Origin: Streptomyces spinoverrucosus
GTDB taxonomy: Bacteria > Actinomycetota > Actinomycetes > Streptomycetales > Streptomycetaceae
DNA: 64,000 bases
NCBI RefSeq assembly: GCF_006539505.1
Contig: NZ_BJND01000004.1
Coordinates: 186,001 to 250,000, forward strand
Direction of reading: 5' to 3'
Shown: positions 9,405 through 18,073 of the stretch, one piece after another
How positions within the stretch are numbered: the stretch's first letter is position 1
Layout: each line of letters begins with the position of its first letter
The notes under the pieces: model-generated
The model's input: only the letters and a program-made list of their open reading frames with translations
Told to the model about the DNA's origin: nothing
The model's database searches: none
Translations under genes and position numbers: made by a program

Positions 9405-11369
9405 TCAGTTACCGAGGTTGTACAACCCAGTGTTCCTATAGGTGTTGGTGACGTAGACGTTGGGGAACAGTTCCTCGGTCGTCCCGTTCGCCCGTTGGAT
9501 ATTAGCGTTCATCGTGACGCCCACCGGGATGGTGCTGTTCGCGTCCTTGTAGACGGGTGTCACCTGGTAGAAGATCGCGTCGTTCGTTCCGAGAACTACA
9601 CCGGGATTCCTGCCCTTGATCACGTCCTCCGCAATGGTCTCGTAGGTCCGCATGCTGGGCGTGCCCGTGTTCATGCCGGTCTGCCAGCAGGGGACGAGGT
9701 TGGTCCGAGTGATCTTGCTCGTGCCCTTTCCGCCGAGGACGCTCGCGATGAGATGACACCGGGACTGGTCGTAGGTGAGGTTGTTCGCCTTCGCGTACGC
9801 CTCCGCGTCCTTCATGCCGGTGACGGGATTACTGGTTCCGGTTCCCGTCTTGGTCTTCAGCCCCAGGCATGCCTGCGCCCGGGTCGGCCTGAATCCGCCC
9901 CCGCCCGCCGGGTCGCTCTGGTTGACGAGAGGAACCGCCTCGGTGGTGTTGAAGAACCAGCCGTCGCCGTTGGGAAGCGAGTTGATCGGCGGGGGGTCGT
10001 TCAGGCAGCTGGCCTGCGGGCCGGTGTCCGGCAACGAGAACGTCAGCTCGAACTGGTCGGCGTCGATCACCCGCTGATCCTTGAAGCCGTCGGCAAGCTG
10101 GGTGGCCGCGAACGCCTTCTCGTCGGGCGTGACGTGGGCCTGCACGCAGGGTGAGGTGCGGTCCAGGACATGGGCGTCGTTCAGGACGTAGGTGTCCCAT
10201 TCGCCGTTGCCGAGGTTGGGGATCACCTTGACGCACTGGCCGCCGGGGGCACCGCCCTCCTTCGCCTCCCCGAAGGGGAAGTCGGCGCAGGTGTCGGGGT
10301 CGACGAGCTCCGGCTCGGCCGTGAAGCCGCCGCAGGTGGCGGCGGTGCGGTTGGCCACGCCGCTCGTCGACCGGGTCAGCGGGCTGCCCTTCTTCCCCCA
10401 GGCGCCGTTGAGGTTGTTCTGGGCCCAGCCGTAGGTGGCCACGACGCCGCCCGGGTCCGCGCTCGTCGCCTTCATCGGCACGACGGGCATGACCGACGGA
10501 ACCGCACAGCCCGCCACCGAAGTGCCGCCGACCGCGTCGTCGCACCTGATCTGACGGGCGTTCTTCCACGACGCGTTCGGGTCGGTCGCAGTCGCGCCCG
10601 GGGACGTCACGTACATCGCGTAGGACGTGTAGAAGGAGGCGGAGGAGCCCGTCGTCTGGGGCGAGGAGTAGGTGACGGTTCCGGTCAGGGTCTGGCCGAG
10701 GGTGATGCTGCCGCCGTACCAGGGGGCGGTCTTGGTGGCCGTGCAGCCGGCGTCGCAGGAAGCGCGGAACTTGGCGTTCAGCGAGGTGACTTCGCCGGTG
10801 GCGCTGGTCATGGTGACGGAGACCTGCTCGCTCCAGGTCGTTGCCGTCGCCGAGAGGTCGCCGCCGGTGGAGACCTCCAGGACGCCGCGGCCCAGCTCAA
10901 CGCCCTTGGAGTCGCGGAGGATGTAGGTGACGTTGATGCCGGTCACGCAGTACGAGAAGCGCTCGTAGCTGTAGCTGCCGGGGTTGGTGATGTCGCAGCT
11001 GCCGGCGGCAGCGGCCGCGGCGGTGGTGGTGGAGGAGGAGGCGGTGGCGGCGACACCGGTGCGGGTCTTCGCCTTCGCGGGGGCGGGGTTGACCGTCACA
11101 CAGGACTCGACGGCACCCGCGCGGCGCTCCTTGGAGCCCGGCGCGGTGGCGGTGCAGTCCTCACCGGAGCCGGCCGCGAGCTTGCTGGTGTCGGTGGTCT
11201 CCGCGCTGGGCGCTGCGGACTTGGTGGACGAGGCCTTCGCCGTCGCGGGCGGCGCGGCCGCCTGGCTCGTCGCGGCTGTCGTGAGGACGAGGGTCAGGGC
11301 GGTGAAGACGGTGAGGACCGTCGAGCGGGCGCGTCTCCCAGTGGCGCGCCCGCCACGTATTCCATGCAC
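9405..11369 (-). CDS. Secreted DNA/RNA non-specific endonuclease, polymorphic-toxin type
   Basis: A 654-residue exported protein. The signal peptide ends near ATSQAAAPP; a low-complexity Thr/Ala/Ser stretch follows to about 120, then a beta-rich Cys-containing region, a segment resembling the core of NucA/NucB nucleases (DTCADFPFGEAKEGG, about 380), and a C-terminal Endonuclea_NS_2-like domain with YDQSRCHLIASVLGG and RTNLVPCWQ. The canonical catalytic motif of that family is RGHL; here Gly is Cys (codon 9756-9758) while the His (9753-9755) is kept. It lies between the ALF-repeat gene and the immunity candidate, all on the same strand. It is probably a toxin or extracellular nuclease acting on competitor or self-released DNA. 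Confidence 0.78.
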   Translation of the reverse strand: MHGIRGGRATGRRARSTVLTVFTALTLVLTTAATSQAAAPPATAKASSTKSAAPSAETTDTSKLAAGSGEDCTATAPGSKERRAGAVESCVTVNPAPAKAKTRTGVAATASSSTTTAAAAAAGSCDITNPGSYSYERFSYCVTGINVTYILRDSKGVELGRGVLEVSTGGDLSATATTWSEQVSVTMTSATGEVTSLNAKFRASCDAGCTATKTAPWYGGSITLGQTLTGTVTYSSPQTTGSSASFYTSYAMYVTSPGATATDPNASWKNARQIRCDDAVGGTSVAGCAVPSVMPVVPMKATSADPGGVVATYGWAQNNLNGAWGKKGSPLTRSTSGVANRTAATCGGFTAEPELVDPDTCADFPFGEAKEGGAPGGQCVKVIPNLGNGEWDTYVLNDAHVLDRTSPCVQAHVTPDEKAFAATQLADGFKDQRVIDADQFELTFSLPDTGPQASCLNDPPPINSLPNGDGWFFNTTEAVPLVNQSDPAGGGGFRPTRAQACLGLKTKTGTGTSNPVTGMKDAEAYAKANNLTYDQSRCHLIASVLGGKGTSKITRTNLVPCWQTGMNTGTPSMRTYETIAEDVIKGRNPGVVLGTNDAIFYQVTPVYKDANSTIPVGVTMNANIQRANGTTEELFPNVYVTNTYRNTGLYNLGN

Positions 11370-11403
11370 GGGGGCAGGACCTTTCCGTGAGAAGAGGGGG
11401 GCA

Positions 11404-11431
11404 GGGGGCGCCGACTGATTGCGGCGCCCCC
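11404..11431 (-). terminator. Hairpin between ALF gene and nuclease gene
   Basis: A perfect 10-bp stem (GGGGGCGCCG / CGGCGCCCCC) with an 8-base loop lies 20 bases after the ALF-repeat stop and 35 bases before the nuclease start. It could terminate most transcription or act as an attenuator or stabilising structure, lowering nuclease output relative to the ALF protein. Confidence 0.6.
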
Positions 11432-11451
11432 GGGAGAGAGAACGGGTGGGA

Positions 11452-14400
11452 TCAGGCCGCCCAGTCGTAGAGGTCGCTGAGGCCCTTCGTGACGCTGGAG
11501 ACCAGGTCCTCGCCGGTGTCTGTGATCTTGCTGACGACGGGCTTGACGATGCCGCCGCCGAGCGCCTTGTCGGCGGCGCCGACCCACTTGTAGGCGCCGA
11601 AGGAGACCAGGCTCAGGCCGGTGCCGGCGGCGGACTCCCAGAAGGCGCCGCTGGTGAAGCCGTGCTCGATGCCCGTAAAGAGGGTGCCGAGGGCGCCCGC
11701 GCCCGCGGAGATGCCGGCGAAGAAGCCGGCCGCGGCGAGAGCCGGCGGGAAGACGAAGGCGGCGAGGGCGCAGCCGGCCGCCAGGAACCCGGCGCCGATG
11801 CTGACCACGTTGGCCGCGTCCGCGTAGAACTGGGCGTCGTTCCACCACTCGTCTGCGTCGCCGTCCGCGGTGCCGTTCGGGTTGACCTGGTTGTTCTTGT
11901 CGTTGTTGGCCGGGTCCTGATTGGCCTCGCGCTCCTCCTGGGCCTTGCGCGCGGCCTCCTTGGCCTTCGCGATCTCCTCGGCCCGCTTCTTGTCGGCGGC
12001 GATCTGCTTGGCCTGGGCGTACGCGGCGGCGGCGGCCTTCGCGTCGGCGGAGGCGGCGAGCTCGGAGGCGCGGGCCGCGGCGGCGGAGCGCTGGGCCGCG
12101 GCAGAGGAGGCGATGGCCGCGCGCGCCGAGTCGACGGCCTTGTTGGCCGAGTAGTTGGCGGAGCGGGCGGCGCTGCGGGCGGTGGCGGCGGCGTTCTTCG
12201 CCGTGTTGGCCGAGGCCTGGGCGGCGGCGGCCGACTTGTCGGCGGCGTCGGCGTTGTCCCGCGCCTGCTGGGCGTAGTCGTCGGCCTTGGCGGCGGAGTC
12301 GAGCGCCTTCTGCGCCCACTCCTGGGCCTCGGCGGCGGCCTTGCGGGCTTCGGCGGCGGCCTTCGAGGCGTAGGCCGCGTCCTCCTGCGCCTTCTCCGCG
12401 ATCTTCGCGGCGGCGGCGATGGCCCCGCGGACGGCGGCGACGTGGGTGGCGGTGTCGAAGTCGAGCTGGGCCGTGCGGTACTGGATCACGGAGATGAAGT
12501 TGCGCAGCATCCACTGCGGTCCTTCGAGCGCGACCTCCGCGTAGGCCTTGGTGAAGGCGCCCGCGGTGTTGATCAGCTCGCTGGCCCGGACCCGGTCGTC
12601 CTCCTGGATGGCCAGCGGGTAGGCATGGTCGAAGAAGTAGTTGAGGGACTCGGTGGTGTTCTGGTCGAGCGCATCGTTGGCGGCCTCGGTGACGGCCCTG
12701 CCCGCGCCCTCGGCGATGATCTTGTTGATGGCGACGCGCAGGTCCTCGTCCGATGCGCGCTTCATGCCGCCGGTGAGGAAGTCGCCGACGGCCTTGGAGT
12801 CGGTGCTCTCCAGCGCGGCGGCGGCGGCCGCGGCGACCTTCGGTCCGGCGATCGTCGCCACGTGGAGGGTGGTCTCGCGGTCGTCCTGCTCCTGGGCGAG
12901 GGCCCGGTCGAGGTCGATCCAGGCGTAGACGTCGTCGTCGGAGCCGGCGAGGGCGTGCTGGGCGGCCTGCCGGGTGTTGGCCCCGCGGGCGTCCATCAGG
13001 GCAACCGCGGCCTGCCGGCCCAGGGTCGCGGCGAGCGACATGTCGCCGGAGTACAGGGCCACTTCCGCCCTGGAGATGAGGTCCTTGGTCGCTTGGGTGG
13101 TGCGCTCCGCCATCAGCCGCTTCTCGCGGACGTCGGAGAGCTCGGCCCGCTCGATGGCGGCGAGCTGCTGGGCCTCCTCGATGGCCTGCTGCTTGTCCTG
13201 CTCGAGGGTCTGCGCCTCGGCGGCGCGGGCGTTCTTCTCCACCTCGATGGCGTCGCTGACGGCCTGGGTGGCGATGTTGGCGGCCTTCACGGCCTCCGCG
13301 GCGTGGGCGGTCGACTTGTTGGCGTAGTCGACGGCCTGACCCGCGTACTTCACGGCCTCCTCGGCGGCGGCCGCGGCCTTGTCGGCGTGGGCGGCGGCGG
13401 AGTTGGCGGCGTCGCGGGCGGTGCGGGCCGCCTTGGCGGCGGCGGTCGCCAGTGCCTGGGCGGCGGAGGCGGCATTGGTGGCGCGGTTGGCGGCGCTGGT
13501 GGCGATGGCGGCCTGGCGCTTGGCCTCGTCGGCCTCCGCCTGGGCGGCACCGGCGGAGACGGCGGCCTGGGCGGCGGCGGTCGCGGCGGCGGCCGAGTTG
13601 CGGGCGGCGGAGGCGGCGGCCAGGCCGGCGGCCGCGGACGCGTCGCCGGCGAGGGCCGCCTTGTCGGCTGCGGCGGCGGCGCTGCGGGCCTTGGAGGCGG
13701 CGTTGCGGGCGGCGACCGCGGCGTTCTTGGCGGCCTCCGCCTTGCCGGCGTCCTTGGACGCGGCGATCGCGGCGTTGTAGGCGCGGGCGGCGGCGTTGCC
13801 GGCCTTGGCGGCGGCCTGGGCGGCGCCTGCGGCGGCCCAGGAGGCGCGGCGGGAGGCCTTCACGGCGGCGTTGGAGGCGTTGACGGCGTTGCGGGCGGCG
13901 TCGGCCGCGCCCTTCGCCGCGCTCGCCGCCTTGCGGGCCGCGGCCCCCGACTTCTCTACGTCGCTCTGGGCGGCGGCGGCCTCGGCGGCGGCCTTCTCGG
14001 CGGCCTCCTTGGCCTTGATGGCGGCGGTCTCGGCGCGGGCCCCGGCCTCGACGGCCAGGTTCGTCTCGCGCTCGGCGCGCTTACCCTCGCGCTCGACGAC
14101 GGCCACCAACTCCTCGATGGTCGCCGACTCCTGGTCGCGGGCGCGCGCGATGTGCTGGCCGGTCTCGATGAACCACTCGACGTCCTTCGCGGTGCCGCTG
14201 AGCGCGCGGTCCGCGTACTTCTGCACCTCCGGGCCGCCGGTCATCAGCATGGCGGTGACCTGGACCCGGGTGTCCTCCAGCCGCGCGTCGTACTGCTCGT
14301 CACCGAGGAAGGCGATGAGGGCCGGCTCGGTGCCGGCGTCGAGGGCGGCGTTGGCCTCGCGCACCACGGCCCTGTCGCCGGTGGACGAGACGATGCTGGT

Positions 14401-14835
14401 GGCGACCTGGAGGTCCTCCAGGATGGCGGGGGCGAAGCCCGCTGAAAGGAAGCCGGCTATCGCTTCGTCGCCGTTGTCCAGGGCGGCGACGGCCTCGCGG
14501 CGCAGGCCCTTGCCCGCGCGGTCCAGGCTGCGGATGATCGCGACCCGGTTGTCCTGCACGGTCTGCTGCGGCAGCGTCTCGGCGAGGAAGGTCTGGACCT
14601 CGGTGTCGGTCCCGTAGAGGGCCGTGGTGGCGGCGGCCTTGACGCCCTTGCCGCCGGTCAGCCACGCGCGGACGACCCTGGCGCGCTCGGTGTCCGGCAG
14701 CGGCACCGGGTCGGCGCCCGCTGTCTCGGCGGCCGCGGCGGTGGCCGGCCGCAGTACCGAGGGGGTGGCGGCGACAGCGGTCGCGGCCGCGAGCGCGCCG
14801 AGGACGCGGCGTCTGCTCCAGAAAGCTGTCTGCAT
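11452..14835 (-). CDS. Giant secreted ALF-repeat, alanine-rich coiled-coil protein
   Basis: A 1127-residue protein with a Tat-like signal (SRRRVLGALAAATAVAATP). ALF-type repeats (AWLTGGKGVKAAATTALYG, AALDNGDEAIAGFLSAGF, AALDAGTEPALIAFLG) occupy about 50-220, and a second ALF block (QHALAGSDDDVYAWI, AALESTDSKAVGDFLTGG) about 610-760. Two very long Ala-rich helical or coiled-coil stretches (about 220-580 and 790-970) separate them. After an Asn-rich linker a hydrophobic segment (VSIGAGFLAAGCALAAFVFP, about 1030-1070) could insert in a membrane. ALF repeats are known from polymorphic toxin and signalling proteins of actinobacteria. No catalytic toxin domain is visible, so it may be a carrier, adhesin or delivery partner for the nuclease encoded downstream. 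Confidence 0.88.
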   Translation of the reverse strand: MQTAFWSRRRVLGALAAATAVAATPSVLRPATAAAAETAGADPVPLPDTERARVVRAWLTGGKGVKAAATTALYGTDTEVQTFLAETLPQQTVQDNRVAIIRSLDRAGKGLRREAVAALDNGDEAIAGFLSAGFAPAILEDLQVATSIVSSTGDRAVVREANAALDAGTEPALIAFLGDEQYDARLEDTRVQVTAMLMTGGPEVQKYADRALSGTAKDVEWFIETGQHIARARDQESATIEELVAVVEREGKRAERETNLAVEAGARAETAAIKAKEAAEKAAAEAAAAQSDVEKSGAAARKAASAAKGAADAARNAVNASNAAVKASRRASWAAAGAAQAAAKAGNAAARAYNAAIAASKDAGKAEAAKNAAVAARNAASKARSAAAAADKAALAGDASAAAGLAAASAARNSAAAATAAAQAAVSAGAAQAEADEAKRQAAIATSAANRATNAASAAQALATAAAKAARTARDAANSAAAHADKAAAAAEEAVKYAGQAVDYANKSTAHAAEAVKAANIATQAVSDAIEVEKNARAAEAQTLEQDKQQAIEEAQQLAAIERAELSDVREKRLMAERTTQATKDLISRAEVALYSGDMSLAATLGRQAAVALMDARGANTRQAAQHALAGSDDDVYAWIDLDRALAQEQDDRETTLHVATIAGPKVAAAAAAALESTDSKAVGDFLTGGMKRASDEDLRVAINKIIAEGAGRAVTEAANDALDQNTTESLNYFFDHAYPLAIQEDDRVRASELINTAGAFTKAYAEVALEGPQWMLRNFISVIQYRTAQLDFDTATHVAAVRGAIAAAAKIAEKAQEDAAYASKAAAEARKAAAEAQEWAQKALDSAAKADDYAQQARDNADAADKSAAAAQASANTAKNAAATARSAARSANYSANKAVDSARAAIASSAAAQRSAAAARASELAASADAKAAAAAYAQAKQIAADKKRAEEIAKAKEAARKAQEEREANQDPANNDKNNQVNPNGTADGDADEWWNDAQFYADAANVVSIGAGFLAAGCALAAFVFPPALAAAGFFAGISAGAGALGTLFTGIEHGFTSGAFWESAAGTGLSLVSFGAYKWVGAADKALGGGIVKPVVSKITDTGEDLVSSVTKGLSDLYDWAA

Positions 14836-15321
14836 ACGGGACTTGCCCTTCTACGAGTAAAGCGGTGACGAGTCGGATCTCGCGCCGTGACGGATGGCGG
14901 ACCCATGGATCGACGCCCGCCACAATTCGTGAACAGTATCAACGTCGGAGAAATTCTGCGGAAGTTGGACCTAGTGAGACTCCAACAGTTCACCGGCTGG
15001 TGGAGATCTGACGGATCGGCACATTTTTTGCGAAATCATGACGCCAGCCCATACAGCCTTCTCCCGGCGTGACACAGGTCACGGAAAACTTGCTTCCAAT
15101 GTCCAGGTATGAGCAGTTCAAAGCGCTGGACGTGGGTGCGTCGGCGTGCTGGGATTCAATGGCCGATGATGATCACGGGGTTCGAACAGTGCGTCGCGCA
15201 GGCGCGCCAATGGTGCGCAAGGGGGGGCTTTCATTCCGCTTGTGCGGCTTCCCTTGTTCGCGACCGGTTTCGCGACCGGTGGTTTTCAAGTCCGGGCGGT
15301 GGCAACGAATTTAGGGATGCA
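14836..15321. other. Divergent promoter region of the ALF locus
   Basis: A 486-base, relatively AT-rich stretch between the ALF gene (minus) and a secreted-protein gene (plus). It contains T- and A-runs (near 15021-15030), an AAAACTTGCTTCC stretch near 15083-15095 and the tandem 12-mer at 15257-15280. Short open frames in it (for example 15069-15314) lack coding character. It probably holds both promoters and their operators. Confidence 0.5.
15257..15280. repeat. Perfect tandem 12-bp repeat before the secreted-protein gene
   Basis: TTCGCGACCGGT occurs twice without a gap. Each unit ends in the palindrome ACCGGT. The pair ends about 41 bases before the start of the downstream gene, a typical operator position; no regulator is identifiable. 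Confidence 0.45.
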
Positions 15322-15879
15322 ATGAAGGAAATCAGCAACAGCGTCGGAAAGCCGCGGAGAATGCGGCTCACGGTACGGGTACTCGGCGCCGCCGCTGCCG
15401 GCGGCGCGCTGGCCTGGATCGCGGTGGTCGGCGGCGCGCAGGGCGGAGGCACAGGCACCGCAGAGGCCGCCGACGCCGCCGCGCCGGTCGCGGACGACGC
15501 CCCCGGCTATGCCGTGGAGGACTTCAACTACCCCCAGGCCGACAAGATCCTGGCGGAGCAGAACATCGTCCTGAAGCGGGGCGACGGCCACATCACGCTC
15601 GCCGACTGTGTGGCAGGAACCGGGCAGTTGGAGCTGCTGGCCCGCGACAGGGCCGACAAGATCTGCTTCAACACCGTCGGCAACTCGGGCTGGCTGACCC
15701 TGGAGATCCCCGCCGTCTTCTCGATCAAGGGCAATGACTACTCCACCACGGTCGACATGACCGTCGGCACCGAGGAGAAGTCCTACGAGATCAACAAGAA
15801 CACCTGGACGCCGGTGGGCGAGACCGCGGACCCTGAGGGCCGCGACCACATGCTCGTGGAGATCCGGATCACCAAGTAG
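15322..15879 (+). CDS. Small secreted protein of unknown function
   Basis: A 185-residue product with an N-terminal signal sequence (RMRLTVRVLGAAAAGGALAW..., cleavage probably near 45-50 after an Ala-rich stretch). The mature part has two cysteines (TLADCVAG and DKICFNTV) that could form a disulfide, and several beta-strand-like segments. I do not recognise the family. ATG at 15322 is chosen because the signal peptide follows directly; the ribosome-binding site is weak (TTAGGG). It diverges from the ALF-repeat gene and may share its promoter region, so a role at the cell surface together with the ALF protein is possible but unproven. Confidence 0.7.
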   Translation: MKEISNSVGKPRRMRLTVRVLGAAAAGGALAWIAVVGGAQGGGTGTAEAADAAAPVADDAPGYAVEDFNYPQADKILAEQNIVLKRGDGHITLADCVAGTGQLELLARDRADKICFNTVGNSGWLTLEIPAVFSIKGNDYSTTVDMTVGTEEKSYEINKNTWTPVGETADPEGRDHMLVEIRITK

Positions 15880-16018
15880 CCAGGGTTCCGGAACCTCCCT
15901 GATCGCCGCCTCCTTCTGGTCCTCCGTACGGCAACCACGCCGAGGCGGCGATCCACAAGGACGCCGCCGAGAGGCCCCAGGTGACGTCCGGCGTGTGACG
16001 GCACCTTGGCGGGCGCAC

Positions 16019-17911
16019 CTACGCCGCCGTCACCTCCGCGATCTCCCCCGCCCGCTCCTCGAACTGCGTCCGGTACAGCTCCGCGTACCGGCCGCCCGCC
16101 GCCAACAGCTCCTCGTGGGTGCCGCGTTCGACGATGCGACCGTCTTCCAGGACGAGGATCAGGTCGGCGGCACGCACCGTGGACAGCCGGTGGGCGATGA
16201 CGAGGGCGGTGCGGCCCTGAAGTGCCTCGGTGAGGGCCTCCTGCACGGCCGCCTCGGAGGTGTTGTCGAGGTGGGCCGTGGCCTCGTCGAGGATCACCAC
16301 CCGCTGGCGGGCGAGGAGCAGGCGGGCGATGGTCATGCGCTGGCGTTCGCCGCCGGAGAGGCGGTAGCCGCGTTCGCCGACCACGGTGTCCAGGCCGTCG
16401 GGGAGGGAGCGAACGAGTTCGTCCAGGCGGGCCCGGCGCAGGGCGTCCCACAGCTCGTCGTCCGTTGCGCTGGGGCGGGCCAGCAGCAGGTTGGCGCGGA
16501 CCGTGTCGTGGAACAGGTGGCCGTCCTGGGTGACCATCCCGACGGTGGCGCGCAGGGAGCCGGCGGTCAGATCGCGGACGTCGACGCCGCCGACCCGGAC
16601 GGCGCCCCCGTCGACGTCGTACAGGCGCGGCAGCAGCTGCGCGATCGTCGACTTGCCCGCGCCGGAGGAGCCGACGAGGGCGACGGTCCGGCCGGGTTCG
16701 GCGCGGAAGGAGATGCCGTGCAGGACCTCGGCGCCGCCGCGGCTGTCGAGGGCGGCCACCTCCTCCAGGGAGGCGAGGGAGACCTTGTCGGCGGACGGGT
16801 AGCCGAAGCGGACGTCGTCGAACTCGACCGACACCGGCCCTTCGGGCACCTCGACGGCGTCCGGCTTCTCCTCGATGAGCGGCTTGAGGTCGAGCACCTC
16901 GAAGACGCGCTCGAAGCTGACGAGGGCGCTCATCACCTCGACGCGCGCCCCGGCGAGCGCCGTGAGCGGCGCGTACAGGCGGGTCAGGAGCAGCGCGAGG
17001 GACACCACGGCGCCCGGCTCCAGGGCGCCGCGCAGGGCGAACCAGCCGCCGAGGCCATAGACCAGGGCCAGGGCGAGCGCCGACACCAGGGTCAGCGCCG
17101 TGATGAACACCGACTGCGCGGTCGCCGTACGGATACCGATGTCGGCGACCCGGCGGGCCCGGACGGCGAACTCCGCGGACTCCTCCTCCGGACGCCCGAA
17201 GAGCTTGACCAACGTGGCGCCGGGGGCCGAGAAGCGCTCGGTCATCCGGGTGCCCATGGCCGCGTTCAGCGTCGCCGCCTCCCGCTCCATCCCGGCCATC
17301 CGGCTGCCCATCCGCCGGGCCGGGATCACGAACACCGGCAGCAGCACCAGCGCGAGCAGGGTGACCTGCCAGGACAGGGTGAGCATGACGGCGAGGGTGA
17401 GCACCAGCGTGACGAGATTGCTGACCACGCCGGACAGGGTGTTGCTGAAGGCCCGCTGGGCGCCGATCACGTCGTTGTTGAGCCGGCTGACCAGGGCTCC
17501 CGTGCGGGTGCGGGTGAAGAACGCGACCGGCATGCGCTGCACATGGTCGAACACCGCCGTCCGCAGATCGAGGATGAGCCCCTCCCCCAGTGCCGCCGAG
17601 AGTCTGCGGCCGAGGATGCCGAGCGCCGCCTCCGCCACCGCGATGAGCGCGATCAGCAGCGCGAGGCGTACGACGGTCCGCGCGTCGCCGTTCGTCACGA
17701 TCGCGTCGACGACGCGGCCGGCGAGGACCGGGGTCGCGACGGCGAGCAGCGCGGTCGCCACCCCGAGCAGCACGAACAGCGCGATCCGGGGGCGGTGCGG
17801 GCGGGCGAACCCGGCGATGCGGCGCAGTGTCGCGCGGGCGAAGGGGCGGCGTTCCTGTGTGGCGTGCATGACGCTGTACAGCTGCGTCCACGCCGTGGAT
17901 TCCATGCTCAT
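16019..17911 (-). CDS. ABC exporter, fused permease and ATPase
   Basis: A 630-residue half-transporter of the lipid/drug exporter type. Six transmembrane helices lie in about residues 35-340; the nucleotide-binding domain follows with Walker A GSSGAGKST, a Q-loop (VTQDGHLFHD), signature LSGGERQR, Walker B VVILDEATAHLD and the H-loop IAHRLS. An unusual insert of about 20 residues (ADKVSLASLEEVAALDSRGG) lies before the Walker A strand. It would work as a homodimer or with a partner not encoded here. The start is MSMES at 17911, with MES at 17905 as an alternative. Downstream, up to 15879, nothing else is coding. Substrate unknown. Confidence 0.93.
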   Translation of the reverse strand: MSMESTAWTQLYSVMHATQERRPFARATLRRIAGFARPHRPRIALFVLLGVATALLAVATPVLAGRVVDAIVTNGDARTVVRLALLIALIAVAEAALGILGRRLSAALGEGLILDLRTAVFDHVQRMPVAFFTRTRTGALVSRLNNDVIGAQRAFSNTLSGVVSNLVTLVLTLAVMLTLSWQVTLLALVLLPVFVIPARRMGSRMAGMEREAATLNAAMGTRMTERFSAPGATLVKLFGRPEEESAEFAVRARRVADIGIRTATAQSVFITALTLVSALALALVYGLGGWFALRGALEPGAVVSLALLLTRLYAPLTALAGARVEVMSALVSFERVFEVLDLKPLIEEKPDAVEVPEGPVSVEFDDVRFGYPSADKVSLASLEEVAALDSRGGAEVLHGISFRAEPGRTVALVGSSGAGKSTIAQLLPRLYDVDGGAVRVGGVDVRDLTAGSLRATVGMVTQDGHLFHDTVRANLLLARPSATDDELWDALRRARLDELVRSLPDGLDTVVGERGYRLSGGERQRMTIARLLLARQRVVILDEATAHLDNTSEAAVQEALTEALQGRTALVIAHRLSTVRAADLILVLEDGRIVERGTHEELLAAGGRYAELYRTQFEERAGEIAEVTAA

Positions 17912-18073
17912 GCATCGAACGTAGAGCCTCGACCAGGCTTGAGGTCAAGCGTGCGGTCAAGTGTCCCGGTGCGGGCCCTCGGGAAGATCGTTGTCGGCTC
18001 GCTCCCCGTACGTAATCCCCCGTCCCCGCTTCCGCAACCCGCAGTTGAGGCGGTACGGAAAACCTCTCGAAGT

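Noticed and set aside
13350..13960. Ala-codon repeats in the ALF gene as a recent DNA tandem repeat
   Set aside because: The GCC/GCG-rich DNA looks repetitive, but units are irregular and explained by an Ala-rich coiled-coil protein.
11419..14445. Thousand-codon Gly/Arg/Val-rich frame opposite the ALF-repeat gene
   Set aside because: It mirrors the Ala-rich GCC/GCG codons of the sense gene and has no domain or plausible start.
15069..15314. Open frame in the divergent region upstream of the secreted-protein gene
   Set aside because: Composition is not protein-like and the stretch has regulatory features (tandem 12-mer, AT-rich runs).
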